Source: Paragorgia papillata
Lineage: Eukaryota; Cnidaria; Anthozoa; Scleralcyonacea; Coralliidae
Length of the DNA stretch: 64,000 nt
Assembly: GCA_035771165.1 (NCBI GenBank)
Contig: JAWNZC010000105.1
Location: forward strand, 594,001-658,000
Direction of reading: 5' to 3'
Part shown: positions 1-10,786 of the stretch, in pieces
How positions within the stretch are numbered: the first letter of the stretch is position 1
Layout: each line of letters opens with the position of its first letter
Position numbers and translations under genes: made by a program
Notes under the pieces: generated by a model
Database searches by the model: none
What the model saw: the letters and a program-made list of their open reading frames with translations, nothing else
What the model was told of the DNA's origin: nothing

Positions 1-1066
1 ATCTTAATCCCAAAGAAACTTTTTTGTCACCTGAGATTGGTGGACAGAGATGCGAGGGTACCTTTTTCTCTAAGTCCCAATTCTCAGCATTTCCAAGTGC
101 AGCTTCAAATGTTTGTCTGCAATGTCAACTCTTGTGATTTAGTGGTTTGGACAGAACAAGGTGTATTTGCAGTCTCTGTACCATGTGACAGCAAATTTAT
201 GGATTTATTGTGTGCGAAGCTACAAGATTTTTGGCTATCAAATGTGCTACCTTTTATGGTTACTGAATTAACTGGTTCTGTATTAACAAATGGTATGTTG
301 ACACTAAATCAATTAATATTAACCCTACTTTTTGCTCAGGAAGCTCTTCTTAGTTAGTGTAACATGGAAAGATTCTTTATTTTAATTTATGGTTTCCATT
401 TTTTTTTGTATTTTGTAGAAGAAGGTCTATACAAAAGTGGATACAAAAGTGGATGATTTAGAAGTATTTGTTGCTGAGCAGCCAGAGCAAACAATTAAAA
501 AGTCTAAAAACTATGTCAACGTGAATCGTATGCACAGCTATGAGTCATGCATTAATCGACTGTTACCAAAGAGTATGCTTAATGACAAGATTGTGGATGT
601 GTTGCTTGGTAAAGTAGTGGTAAATTTTAGATAATTATATATTTAGAGCCTGATTTTATTACAATTTAAATACACCTTTTTACATTAATTTTATAGAGGT
701 ACATGTAACAGTAGTTATTTGTAACAATATAACAGCTGAATATATTTAAAGATGGAATGTAAAATTTCCAAACATAGCAGTTAAAAATAACCAATGTAAC
801 CTCATAAATCCTGTAAAGAGAAGCATTTTTTACAGTAATAAGCTATTTCTAAATTATGCTCCACTGCTCGGGAGTAAAACATCCAGGTCAAGGCCAAATG
901 TGGAAAACATATACAACATGAGCAGCCGTGTTGTATAATTTTTATACTTGTAACATTTTAAATGTTTTGGTTTCTTTTGTAGAGAAGCGTGTTGCCATTT
1001 CCCTGTGCTAAGTACCTGTTCCTACACTGTGTTGTGTGGGGAACAACAAACCAGGACAACATCAAG
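1..1066 (+). CDS. YqaJ-like exonuclease gene, internal/3' exons (partial)
   Basis: Three exons can be proposed with consistent phase 0: 1-279, 419-619 and 983-1066, with GT-AG boundaries at 280/418, 620/982 and 1067. The first is open from the window edge and carries the pattern HFQVQLQMFVC...CDLVVWT...LLCAKLQDFW, which matches the C-terminal half of YqaJ/lambda-exonuclease-type PD-(D/E)XK nucleases common in cnidarian genomes. The next two exons (acidic linker, then SVLPFPCAKYLFLHCVVWG) are not recognised. The 5' part, with most catalytic residues, lies outside the window. Such proteins occur both as host genes and inside mobile elements; the flanks here do not decide between these. Family call is moderately sure; the exon 2 donor is a choice among several GTs. 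Confidence 0.55.
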
Positions 1067-1655
1067 GTAAATAACGTCAATTTTCATATAGCCATTGTTA
1101 CTAATATCTGGAAGTATGGCCATATAATTAATTTATTGAATCAAGTGCTCCTGACATACTACTGGTGCCTGGATATGGTAAACTGGCCGTTGTAATTGTA
1201 AAGGCGTGTACCAGTGCCTGGGTACCATACTGGACACCTAATCTGAACAAATGTAGGGTGTGCAATAATATTCCTAAAAATTTCTATTTGTAACTAAATA
1301 CGTGCTTAGCTTAAACAAAGTACATAAATCAATATTTTGAGATACATATGTTATTTTGGTAATAATGCAAAAAAACACTTTATATTAGATTAAAATTAAA
1401 GAAATTTGTGAACTTGAAATTTGTCTGAAAGTAAACATTTTTCGTTTGTTTAAAGCTTCACTAGCAAATTGATAAAGTTTTAATAGCACATAATGATACA
1501 TGTATCAATCCACAATTTTTCAAATCAAAAAGCATAAATTACATGAGCACAGCAAATATGTAATAATAAAACTAAGGATTTTGTAATAATAATAATAATT
1601 ACAGGGTTAATAATAATTACATGTAAGATTGTATGAAATAACATTATTTCCTTAC
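1067..1655. other. AT-rich spacer
   Basis: No convincing coding sequence. It contains a short TAA microsatellite near 1585-1605. It lies between the plus-strand YqaJ-like exons and the minus-strand THAP gene exon, so the two genes run convergently. Confidence 0.5.
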
Positions 1656-2388
1656 CCGAGTTACCTTATCTTCAGTATAAACAGTTTCAACACAAGAACT
1701 AGTCTCCTTTTCACTTTCACTTTCAGTCTGGTTAGTTGTTTGCGCAAGAGAACTACAATTGTTAACTTCTTCATGGGCAGTTGGCAAAGAAAACTCGGAT
1801 GGTTCTTCTTTACATGTGCCAGGTTCGATGGCATTGACGCTCGTGTTTAATGAGAACAATGTTTTTGCAACGTCTATTTCCTCTGCGCACATTCCCATGA
1901 CGGTGGTTGAACGTGGAAGCATCAGCAATTATTCTACGGCAGATTTTTCGTGACTTGTTTTGAATTGTTTGCCATGCGTCGACCTGATCACTGGTGACTT
2001 TCTCTTTCGATTTAACTGTGCGACCTTTGAATAATAATTACATAATCTGCGTAAATATGGCAACCTTCTATAAACAGTCGTGTTTCAGCACGGCTTTCAA
2101 ATATTACATGCAAACCCATAAATGTGTAGCAGTAGCTGCTATCGGGTTGGGATTTTCTTTGGTTGGACCACGTTCACCAATAAAATGAAAGCTGCATATG
2201 TAGCTGTCCTTCGTACAAACAAATCCATCACCGCGACAGCATGCTCTTATCCAACGTTCTCTCTGTTCTTTCTCTTTTTTCGCCGCTGGAAAACTATGGA
2301 ACTTTGCAGTACTCCCATCTTCTCTTTTTAATCGTTCTGGGTAGCGAGAATCACTTTTACAAGTACCCCAAGCGCACCTTTTAACCAT
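1656..2388 (-). CDS. THAP-type zinc finger gene, first two exons (partial)
   Basis: On the minus strand an ATG at 2388 opens a region beginning MVKRCAWGTCKSDSRYPE and continuing through FHSFP, a tryptophan (ERWIRAC) and CSFHF. This is the C2CH layout of a THAP DNA-binding domain (Cys-x4-Cys, conserved Trp, Cys-x2-His), found in host regulators and in P-element/Kolobok transposases. A second open block reaches a strong donor (CGG|GTAAGG) at 1655; it encodes an acidic Ser/Thr/Glu-rich linker. The splice between the blocks is unresolved: a GTAATA donor near 2110 is possible. Downstream exons are not found. The THAP call is fairly sure; whether this is a host gene or a transposase N-terminus is open. 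Confidence 0.6.
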
Positions 2389-2559
2389 TCTTACTGTAGT
2401 GCTTGTTATGTGTCCGAATGTATTATGCGTGGTTTGTTTGTCCGAAAACCCTTGCGTTTGTTTACATAAGAAGTCACGTGGGATCCCCCGTTGGAGTAGC
2501 GCCGAAAAGGTGGATTCTTCAACCCTCAATTTATATACAGTTGCTTCAGGCAGTCATGG

Positions 2560-2765
2560 TGCCATTTTTGGTAACTTTTGGTGCTATGGTAGTTGGCCAG
2601 ATGATTGGAAGAGCTTCAGTATTACAATTCTTGAATTCTATCCAATTGTGATAAGCGTGCTATTTGGGGCGATTTAATGCGCAACCAGCGTATCATCTTT
2701 TTTGCGGATAATGCGGCGTTGGTAGACATTATTAACAAGTTAACATTTCGTGATGCGACCATCAA
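2560..2765 (+). pseudogene. Retroelement RNase H fragment (DIRS/Gypsy type)
   Basis: A short stretch reads LEFYPIVISVL in one frame and, after a frameshift near 2670, RNQRIIFFADNAALVDIINK in another. The FADNAALVDIINK block resembles the catalytic aspartate region of RNase H domains in DIRS-like and related retroelements. No reverse transcriptase or recombinase flanks it. It ends abruptly against the Penelope-like fragment at about 2766. Confidence 0.5.
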
Positions 2766-3166
2766 CTGGCACCAGCGGGTACCTTTTCTTGCTCCCGTAC
2801 CCGTTGTTACACGTGTTATTTTCTTAACTCCGCTACATGTATTTTGGGACCTAAATCTAATTTTGTTATTCAGCATAATTTTACTTGCACCTCTTCCAAC
2901 ATCATTCACTGTATTTCTTGCAATAAATGTTGCACGCTTTACATCGGTGAAACTGGCAGACGTTTATCTGACAGGTTTGCTGAACATCTTCGTTCCGTGA
3001 GTAACAATGATGTTGACAAGCCTGTTGCCCGACATTTAAATAGTGCCCACCATTGTATTTCGGACACGAAAGTGTAATGACAGCCGCAAAAGACAAGAAA
3101 AGCGTCTCACTTTCAAAATTGGAACCATTCATCCTCACGCACCCAACGAACGTTTTTCTTTTATCT
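2766..3166 (+). pseudogene. Penelope-like element C-terminus with GIY-YIG endonuclease
   Basis: Open coding reads GTFSCSRTRCYTC, then HCISCNKCCTLYIGETGRRL and RFAEHLRSV, then KPVARHLNSAHH; after a frame change it ends RLTFKIGTIHPHAPNERF. The cysteine-rich stretch before YIGETGRR and the NERFSF-like end are the hallmarks of the GIY-YIG domain that closes Penelope-like retroelements. Only this 3' end is present (5' truncation is usual for the class). A stop at 3075-3077 and a frameshift make it non-functional. Confidence 0.8.
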
Positions 3167-3540
3167 AACACTTCTGAAGACGCTGTTTCTGTTTAGCAAG
3201 GGCGGACATAAACAGTGTTTTCACTTAATTAATTTATCTGTTTTTACTCTCGCTCATCCTTTTTACGCCCCCTCCTTTTTTGCTCATCGACGGTAGGAAT
3301 AGCAAATATCTTTCGCATCTCATTGATTTGTTATTTTTATCTGATTGGCTTATTTTTTTGTCACATGATTATCCTTCTTACACAAGTTCGTTGTTTGTTT
3401 ACACTCTACGCTTCTCTCTGACGAAGGGCCTTCGCTCGAGACATTACACTCCTACGTTCTCTGTTTCGGCAGTATATCTAACCTTATTATATTTCGATTG
3501 TTGTTTCAACACTGCCTACGCAGCACGCTACTTTTATTTC
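3167..3540 (+). other. Penelope-like 3' flank with a ribozyme-like motif
   Basis: Non-coding, pyrimidine-rich sequence after the GIY-YIG end. At 3418-3442 it holds CTGACGA, a short self-complementary core (AAGGGCCTT), then CTCGAGAC. This resembles the CTGANGA...GAAAC core of hammerhead ribozymes reported in Penelope-like elements, but GAGAC replaces GAAAC. No function is claimed. Confidence 0.3.
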
Positions 3541-3559
3541 ACTATATATATATATATAT

Positions 3560-3720
3560 ATAAGGAATGAGTTCTCCGAGTGAACGAACGCATACCGGGC
3601 AAGCGAAAAATTTGCTTGACCACGGCAGGATTCGAACCCCCGCTGAGCCACACGGTCAAGGCCGAAGAAAGCCGAGGGAATGGGTATTACATAAATAAAT
3701 ATATATATATATATATAATA
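3560..3720 (-). repeat. tRNA-like SINE fragment between (TA)n tracts
   Basis: On the minus strand TGGCTCAGCGG (an RNA polymerase III A-box match) is followed at once by GGGTTCGAATCC (a near-perfect B box). In a tRNA these boxes are 30-40 nt apart, so this is a tRNA-derived SINE head with an internal deletion, not a tRNA gene. TA dinucleotide runs flank it (about 3542-3562 and 3699-3718). Confidence 0.5.
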
Positions 3721-3995
3721 ACCTAATCAAACCCGAAGCTGTGCCACAACGGCCCACATGAGTGCACGACTCTTGACTATATGGCCACAGGGAGCCCGAT
3801 CCAGTCACTTCAACAATCCTATGTTGATCTTGCCGCTACCCGTGTCTCTAAACAAAGAGACCTTCCCAAAAACATGTTATTTTTCAAGACTGAATTTTTC
3901 ACGGGTAACCACTAGTAAGTATTAAAAATAAGTATTTCAAATAAATATTTAAAATCTAAATATATTTAGATAAAAATTTGTTTTGGTGTCTACAT
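3721..3995. other. Unassigned spacer
   Basis: No gene seen. The stretch includes GGCCCACATGAGTGCACG and TGACTATATGGCCACAGGG, which look like low-copy repeat debris; no family was recognised. Confidence 0.3.
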
Positions 3996-4310
3996 TTAGA
4001 CACTTTGGTGTCTACATTTAGACACGAGCTCAGATCTTTTGTTCAATAAGAATCGTTTGTCAGCGTAAATAATGCACAGTTTTTCAGGCTGCATATTTCG
4101 CTGCCACTTTGGAATGCGTTTGCACGCCTCAAGATTAACCATGCTATCTCGTACTCCTGCTGCTTTTCCTTCAATTCCCATATGTATTTTGAAAGAGCTG
4201 TCATTGTCGGGTGTTTTCTGTGCTTGAAAGAGGCCTTGTGGTTGAAAATTCGTTTAAATTCGTTCTCTGTCATGCCGATATATATTTTCTTGTCTGCTTG
4301 GTTGGGATTT
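3996..4310 (-). pseudogene. GIY-YIG retroelement 3' fragment, minus-strand half
   Basis: The minus strand reads ENIYRHDRERI in one frame and MTENEFKRIFNHKASFKHRK, then LSKYIWELKEKQQEYEIAW in another. This is the distal part of a GIY-YIG endonuclease from a Penelope/DIRS-type retroelement (ALSKYIWELK is a conserved block). It is followed on the other strand by the proximal part of the same domain, so the two halves are in opposite orientation. Confidence 0.6.
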
Positions 4311-4329
4311 AAAATTTAAAGAGGAACTG

Positions 4330-4802
4330 ACACCCGCAACAAGCGACAACCAACAGACGAGAAACCGACCGCGAAGACGAAAAACCGTTTTGTTCAACCC
4401 ACCATTCTCGAAAAATGTCCTGACAAATGTCAGCAAAATTTTCCTTCAACCAATCGACAAACATTTCAACGCAAGTCACCCTCATAAAATTTCCAACAGA
4501 GGCGACACCAAGGTCAGCTGCAGCTGCATGGGCAACATGGCCAGCATCATAAAACGCCACAACAACAAAATACTACGACCTGCCAACGCACCACCAGTAT
4601 CGAGAAAAAGCTGTAACTGTAGGCGAAAGCCCACTCAACGGCGCGTGCCTAACTCGAAACTTGGTGTACCAAGCAACAGTCACTACAAAGCCCAACCAAG
4701 CAGACAAGAAAACATATATCGGCATGACAGAGAACGAATTTAAAACCCGCTAGCTTCAAGCACAGAAAACACTCGACAATGACAGCTCTTTCAAAATACT
4801 GT
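4330..4802 (+). pseudogene. GIY-YIG retroelement 3' fragment, plus-strand half
   Basis: Plus-strand coding reads FNPPFSKNVLTNVSKIFLQP, DKHFNASHPHKISNR, SCSCMGNMASIIKRHNNKIL, SCNCRRKPTQ, then QENIYRHDRERI. This is the segment just before and into a GIY-YIG endonuclease domain. The last ~110 bp (4694-4801) match the reverse complement of 4184-4303, forming an inverted repeat with the minus-strand half. Stops and a frame change after ENEFK make both copies inactive. Confidence 0.65.
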
Positions 4803-5407
4803 AATATTATAGGCCAACATATACAACATCACACAGCCTTCTTCTTCAATGAGCACTGGCCTCAGTGCTTCTCAAAACTTGTGTAAAGAACAGAACAATA
4901 ATTTAAAATAGTTCTTAACAGTTGAATAAGTACTACATGTTTCTCATGTTAAGCAATATGCATGGCTTTCAATGGTCCATGCAGTGCCTTCAGTTAATCT
5001 GTGAAGCCATAACGTTGGGGTTCGACTGGCGTTCTTCTTGATCGCCGTCCTGTAGTTTCTTTAGTCGCTGACCGTTTTCCAGCATTTCGGAAAGAACTAG
5101 ACTTTTGGTTCACGGAGGTATCCAAAGGCTCTTCATTATTCTTGATTCGTCAAATGAAAGAAACCAGTATTACAAAAACTAGTGTACTCCTACAATCAAT
5201 CTATACACCATAGTATTGGAATGACACCAATTTTAAGAATTAAAGTTACTGTTGAATCGTTGAAACATTATCTTCTGTACTATGCTGAAGTTCAATAAAA
5301 TATTTACAAATAATGTATATGTCTTTCTGATATTCCTTTGGTACAGGTTAAATGTATAAAAAAAAATGTCAAATGCTTTCTGTCATTGCTCGAGTAAACA
5401 ACTAAAC
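4803..5407. other. AT-rich spacer
   Basis: No coding sequence recognised. A possible splice acceptor (TTTGGTACAG) lies near 5346, just upstream of the next gene. Confidence 0.4.
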
Positions 5408-5797
5408 ATGGGTCGCACATGTAGAAACTGTCCTGTCTTCGGTTGCAGACGCACTAATCTTGCAAGGCTAGCAAATCATCTTGATCAAGTACATCACATG
5501 GATAACAAAGAACGCGCTAAATGGCTAAAATGGAGTAAAATTGGAATATGTGTACCTTTAGAGAGTAAAGAAACTATCGCAGACTGTACAGAACTAAATA
5601 TGGAGAAAACTTTGAAAAGCATTATGAGACAAGAGGAAATGGCAACAAACTTCAATAATTATCTAAGAGAGCAGCAGGGGGAGTCCGTAAATAATAAACA
5701 ACGCAAAAACCGGAAAATATCAAAATTCCCTATAAAGAGCGAGCAGTGCTTTGAAAACAGAGAAACAAACGATATCTATAAGAAGTGGGTGCGCTAG
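5408..5797 (+). CDS. Small C2H2-type zinc finger protein, function unknown
   Basis: The frame is open from an ATG at 5366; I prefer the ATG at 5408 (MGRTCRNCPVFGCRRTNLAR), giving 129 residues. Near the N-terminus CPVFGC...LANHLDQVHH is a C2H2 zinc finger (Cys-x4-Cys ... His-x4-His). KWLKWSKIG follows, then a Lys/Glu-rich, probably helical tail. It is intronless and about 320 bp from a convergent minus-strand gene. Similar short finger proteins recur in cnidarian genomes, by my recollection near other small ORFs, but I cannot name a function. It could be a regulator of an unrecognised mobile unit covering 5.4-7.4 kb. Confidence 0.55.
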   Translation: MGRTCRNCPVFGCRRTNLARLANHLDQVHHMDNKERAKWLKWSKIGICVPLESKETIADCTELNMEKTLKSIMRQEEMATNFNNYLREQQGESVNNKQRKNRKISKFPIKSEQCFENRETNDIYKKWVR

Positions 5798-6116
5798 AAG
5801 AAACCGTAAACGCAGGACAGTCTATTTAAAAACATTTGTTTATGTAAATAATTAGCTGTCAATATGTACACTGTAATTTGTTATAATATAAAAATAAACT
5901 ACAAAGAACTATTATAATGTTGCTCATATGTCTTTATTAATTTTTCTTCAGATTAAATTGCACACATAAAATTACACATCTTTCTTACACACTAAATAGT
6001 CCAAGAAATTTTATTTAACTTAAAACATAATTTAACTTTCGATTAACTCGATAATGTTCTCATAACACATATAGCATTAGTTCAGATTGCTTTTCGTCGT
6101 TAAGTTTCTAGACTTT

Positions 6117-6572
6117 TCAAGAAGATACTCCTCGTAAGCCTCCCGAGGATTCTTTATCGTACTCGTAAATTTTACACCAGTGTCTTTTTACTTGGTACAG
6201 ATACTTTAATGGACAGCTAAACAGAACAGATATAGAAAGAATATTTGGCGAGTCGTCAATTTCCACCGGCTCAACCATTGTCTCTGTAGCGTCTTGAGAG
6301 TATTTATTATTGTCTCTTTGGTTTCGTAATTTCAACGCCTGCATCGCTTCGTTGAACTCTATCCAAATACGTTCATCGACATTTGTCCTGGTCTCTTCGT
6401 AGTACGATCTCCATTGCTCATCATCTGTTAGGCAACTGTGTTGTTTCTGACTAGGATGGTTAGTCCTACAACCGTAGCACTTTTCACGACAAAGCTTCGA
6501 ATATTCTTCCCTACAAGTTTCATTGTAAATAGCTTCGAACATTGAAAACAATTTTTCATATAAACCCTCCAT
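6117..6572 (-). CDS. Small cysteine-rich protein with CYGC...HPSQ...H..C motif, unknown
   Basis: Reading from an ATG at 6572 (MEGLYEKLFSMFEAIYNE) gives 151 residues; the frame is open a little further to 6608. The core REKCYGCRTNHPSQKQHSCL contains Cys-x2-Cys and His/Cys residues suitable for one zinc ion, followed by EQWRSYYEE. The region from about residue 100 is less conserved-looking and ends KESSGGLRGVSS. It converges with the C2H2 gene and its start faces a third small gene at 6977. No catalytic motif is seen; I do not know the function. Confidence 0.5.
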   Translation of the reverse strand: MEGLYEKLFSMFEAIYNETCREEYSKLCREKCYGCRTNHPSQKQHSCLTDDEQWRSYYEETRTNVDERIWIEFNEAMQALKLRNQRDNNKYSQDATETMVEPVEIDDSPNILSISVLFSCPLKYLYQVKRHWCKIYEYDKESSGGLRGVSS

Positions 6573-6976
6573 CTCTGTGGTCTTACTCCAACAGCAAATA
6601 GTAAGCAAATGATACGCCGAGAATATTAATTAGGATTTCTTTGTCTAAGCTCTGACGTCGCCCAAACTCGCCCAGACACGTTCTTTTGTTTAAATTGCTA
6701 ATGAGTCATTAACACCAATAGTGTACATGGACTTAAACATTGCACTCAGCCATTCTATAGACAAATAATATTTCGTCTGTACCTTACGTTCTTACAGTTT
6801 CTCGATTCGATTCCTCATACTCGCGACTTCTCGATTGACTTTACGAGTACGGCAAACCGTTCCGTGTTTACACAACGGTTTTGGACTTTCGAAGACATCT
6901 CCTCAATCTAAGTATTAGTAATCAATGGTTACTGCTTGTTGTCAACAAAGGTTTAGTTGTTGCGGTGTTTTTCTTC

Positions 6977-7252
6977 ATGAAGAGTGAAGAACAGTACGAA
7001 GAAGAAAATAAAGAATGGAGACGAGCGATAAACCTTCGACTTTACCTACGGGATCATCAGCTTATAGAAAACCGCAGGGACGAAGATTTAAACACACAAT
7101 TACTTCGAGCATATACACTCTTAACACTAAAGAAAAGAAAGACACTACAGAGAATGGTCATATTATGTCAAGACAAAGTGATAGAGCCTTGGTGTCTGAA
7201 TGAAAAGCAGACATTTGAAAAACGGTGCTCTTATCGTAAGGATAAAATATGA
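6977..7252 (+). CDS. Small charged helical protein, unknown
   Basis: ATG at 6977 opens MKSEEQYEEENKEWRRAINL and gives 91 residues rich in Glu/Lys/Arg/Leu, probably all helical; the frame is open upstream to 6881, where a hydrophobic stretch (WLLLVVNKGLVVAVFFF) would be added. A second short open frame (7277-7399, 40 aa, MQLEKRRKRRESTLVRF) follows 24 bp later in another frame and may be its broken continuation. The gene diverges from the minus-strand cysteine-rich gene. No family recognised. Confidence 0.35.
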   Translation: MKSEEQYEEENKEWRRAINLRLYLRDHQLIENRRDEDLNTQLLRAYTLLTLKKRKTLQRMVILCQDKVIEPWCLNEKQTFEKRCSYRKDKI

Positions 7253-7399
7253 TATTGGTTAACAATTTATGCTAATATGCAACTGGAGAAAAGAAGGAAA
7301 AGAAGAGAATCTACGCTAGTACGATTTCCCAAGGCTTATATCGAGCGGATATTCGAACAGTCAAGGGATATTCTATACGAAGAGACTAAGCAGTTTTAG

Positions 7400-8659
7400 A
7401 TATGTTAATCATTTAATCGAAACAGAAACATTAGTGCTTATACAAACTTTTGAAAAGTTGTGATTGAGTAAGCGTACTGCCCATGGGGACTAAGAAGTTT
7501 ATCTGCGAACATTGCAAATAATCGTTTACACGTAGAGACGCCCAAAGCTAAAGAATTTCTCCATTCATTCTGCGATTAACAGCGAGTGATTGTAAATTAT
7601 AGGAGCTTTGTGTGATGGTAAATAGGAAATTATATATTTTGGAAACTTTATATCGTTATTTAGTCATATTATAAAAGCGTTTCTTTAAACAAATCACATT
7701 TTAAAAATTACAATCTTTTAAGAGCCACCAAATCATTGAAAGAATACAAACGAAATATTCTCATATATTGAAAGCAAAACGTCCAAGTCGAACAACTTTT
7801 ACACATCAATAAAATGTTTTCAGGCATTTGGTTTAGTTATTAATTTTCTAGCTTGACGAGTTTTTTCTTTTGTCTCCTTTTGTGCACTCAGGATAAATAT
7901 GCAAATGTCAACCTTAGCAACATTAGTTAACAAGCTGCTTGACGACGTTAATAAAATAGCCGAGTCAGCCATTTAACCCCTGACAGTTTATATTCTGGCA
8001 AACCCCTCTGAAGAAAGTGTTTCAATATCTTTCGAACAGCTTACCCGAACGGTTTCTTCATTGAAGGCATCATTTACTCTATCCAGCTAAAGTTAGGGGC
8101 AAGCTAGAATAATTTACACACTCTTCGCTTGCCAAACTAACAACAGGACTGCCTCCAACAGGTTGATTAACTGTGTTTTCTTCAAATACGATAACACTTT
8201 TGACTATGCTTTGATTTTTTGGACCAAGAAATAAATATTTTAAACTGAATACTTTAAATTCTGCCTTATGAGATGACGCGACGCTGTACATTCTCTATGG
8301 TTACACCAACGCATCGCCTAAACTTGCCCATACATTAATACCTCTTCATGCCCCTTATTATTCCCCAAAGCTCATGATCACCCCCTAAAATGAATTAAAT
8401 ATTCTACTTATATGGAAATCCGGTTATGTTTTAGCCATTAGTAACTTTAATGACTTTTCCCTTTTGTGTTCTGCACGTGCGAGAATCTTATAACATACTA
8501 AATCATAGCGACGAATTATTTAACCAAGCTCTGTAATTTTTCAAAGTGCTTGGTCAACGATGCTGTCGAATAATGTTCTTCTAAGTTTACAATAACGATT
8601 CGCTACCATTCAAGGTGACTCTTTTTAACTTCATACGGTTCCTATACCTATAAACATCA
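7400..8659. other. AT-rich intergenic DNA
   Basis: No coding sequence, RNA gene or recognisable element. Short open frames on both strands lack any family-like pattern. Confidence 0.45.
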
Positions 8660-8748
8660 CAAAAGCGAACCATCTAATATAATATTCAAAAGTGAACCAG
8701 ATGTCTAATATAATATTCAAAAGCGAACCAAATATCTAATATAATATT
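8660..8748. repeat. Three-copy tandem repeat, 27-31 bp unit
   Basis: Unit CAAAAGYGAACCA..TCTAATATAATATT occurs three times head to tail (27, 31 and 31 bp). Non-coding. Confidence 0.8.
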
Positions 8749-9346
8749 CATATATAAGCTTTTATATATGCCAATACGTTTTTTCTGAGCTCACGGCTTT
8801 TCGGATTGATTTGTACGTATCTTAAGTTCAGCTTCTCAAAGTGATTCTTCATTCTATCTTCCTTCACTCATAAACAAGGGTTTAGTTAGCAATGATTCTA
8901 GGATGACTTACTGTGGTTGCCTATTTAGGTTCTAACCCTAATATAATATTCATAGCTTATTCAGATAATATTCGAGTTAAGTTATCTCAGCAGATTCAGA
9001 CATTTAGATTGCTCCAAACTCTCTATATTCCTCGAAACAAGGTTTCAGATAAAAAATATAAAGATAAAAAATATAAAGTGTCTCTGTCAATTTCTCTCTC
9101 GTTCCTTGTAAAGAACGTCTATTTTGTTAAAGTTTACTGTATGCATGCTCTGTATGCTTACATGTCCCACAAGTGCTAACTGGCGTTTGAGTTAAGTGTA
9201 TAAATGAAAAGGTAATTACTATTACTTATAAGGAGTAGAAGTCGAATGCCTTTTGATAATGATGTAACTTCGGAAATCAGTCGGAGAGCTATCGGTTATG
9301 ACGTATTACACGGGGGGTTGGATGAAAGCTAGAGTGGGGGGGTAAG
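8749..9346. other. AT-rich spacer
   Basis: No supported gene. Contains a small direct duplication (AAAAAATATAAAGAT near 9050-9075). Confidence 0.4.
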
Positions 9347-9505
9347 TTAGGGTTAGGAGGTCCCAAAGGAGCCTTAGAAATAATGACGTAAGCATAAATA
9401 ATGAGATTAGGGTTAGGGTGTCCTGAAGTAGCGTGAGAATGAATGACGTATGCATAAATAATGAGATTAGGGTTAGGAGGTCCCAAAGGAGCCTGAGAAT
9501 GAATA
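9347..9505 (+). repeat. 60-bp tandem repeat with GGGTTAG core
   Basis: A unit of exactly 60 bp (starting TTAGGGTTAGG, then GACGTA..CATAAATAATGAGA) is repeated about 2.6 times. The GGGTTAG core resembles telomeric DNA but is not itself arrayed, so this is an ordinary minisatellite. Confidence 0.8.
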
Positions 9506-10786
9506 AATAATAAGTTGAATATTTAATGAGGTGGCATCCCTTTGTACTCCATATGGGGGGGGGGTATTACTACTCTCGCCACTGTCTGGAAACGACTTCG
9601 CAAGGTTATACCAGGCGACGACCTATGACCTTCATTGTTATTGGTCGCGTTGTTGCCTGTTCAATGAAATTGAGAGAATAGAAACACAAGATAATGGAAG
9701 AACGGGTTAATCTAAAACGATCTGCCCCTAGTTGTCCCTCCCGTGAATGTATTATTTGTCAGGAATCAGAAAGGATATCCTGTTCACCGCAACACATCAG
9801 GGTTTGCGTTCACTGAAGGAATCATCTGAGGAACGGCAAAAATTAAGAGACACCGCCAACACAGAAGCAATCGACAGGATAATGATAGCAACCGGTACAA
9901 ACAGTGCAGATGGATTGTATTGGCACAAGAGCTGCTATGCAAACTTCACTGATAAGGGAAAGATAAATAGATTAAGAAAATCTCTCGACTTCTACAGGAA
10001 ACGTCCGCCAAGACAGCTTGCAAGCTCGGCACTTCGCAGCAGAACTCCCTCGATCGACTGGGGTATGCATGTTTCGCCAGGGCGGAAAAACGTCTAAAAA
10101 GCGAACACCGTGCTCAGTAACAACTTTTAAAATGAGTCAACGAATACTCGATGGAGCAAAATGTGACCATGACCTTTCTTTGCACATGGCAGGTGTAAAT
10201 TGCCTAATCGCGGCAGAGGGCAAATACCATCCAAATTGCTATAAGAAGTTTATAAGAAACGTATCTCGGTCAACAAACATAACAAAGGATGAAAGTGGAG
10301 CAGTGCTGGTGTGGCTTATCGATGAGCTTAAACAGTCTAGATCTGCAGAACAAGGTCATATTTTGGAGCTTAAAGAGGTGTGGCTTCGTTACTGACTCTT
10401 GGCCACTGAACAGAACATTTGTATCCTTCCATCCTTTAGAAGCCGCATGACGATATGCAAGGAATACATTGCACCACATGTTGCAGACATTTCTGATTTT
10501 GTCCTGCTTCGCGACCAAGCGATTTGTGAGCGGCAAACAGTGTTAGTGCCTATTAAATTCTGTCATATCCCTGTCTCAGAAGTTTTGAATCAACAAAGTC
10601 GGTCAGATACTGTAATTCCCATCTACCAACCTGATGAAAGGGATGAATTCCTCTCGATGGTACATGTGGCATTGAAGCTTCCCTCTCATATATATTATGG
10701 CTGCCTGCGCACCAGGGTCTCAACGTCTGCAAAGAAGATGCTATCACATGTGTCCCAGAGAGTTTACATGTTCATAAGGCTAAGTG

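Noticed and set aside
3600..3660. tRNA gene
   Set aside because: A and B boxes are adjacent instead of 30-40 nt apart and no cloverleaf forms; SINE fragment instead.
9347..9505. CRISPR-like regular array
   Set aside because: The 60-bp units are contiguous without unique spacers, and the DNA is eukaryotic; a minisatellite.
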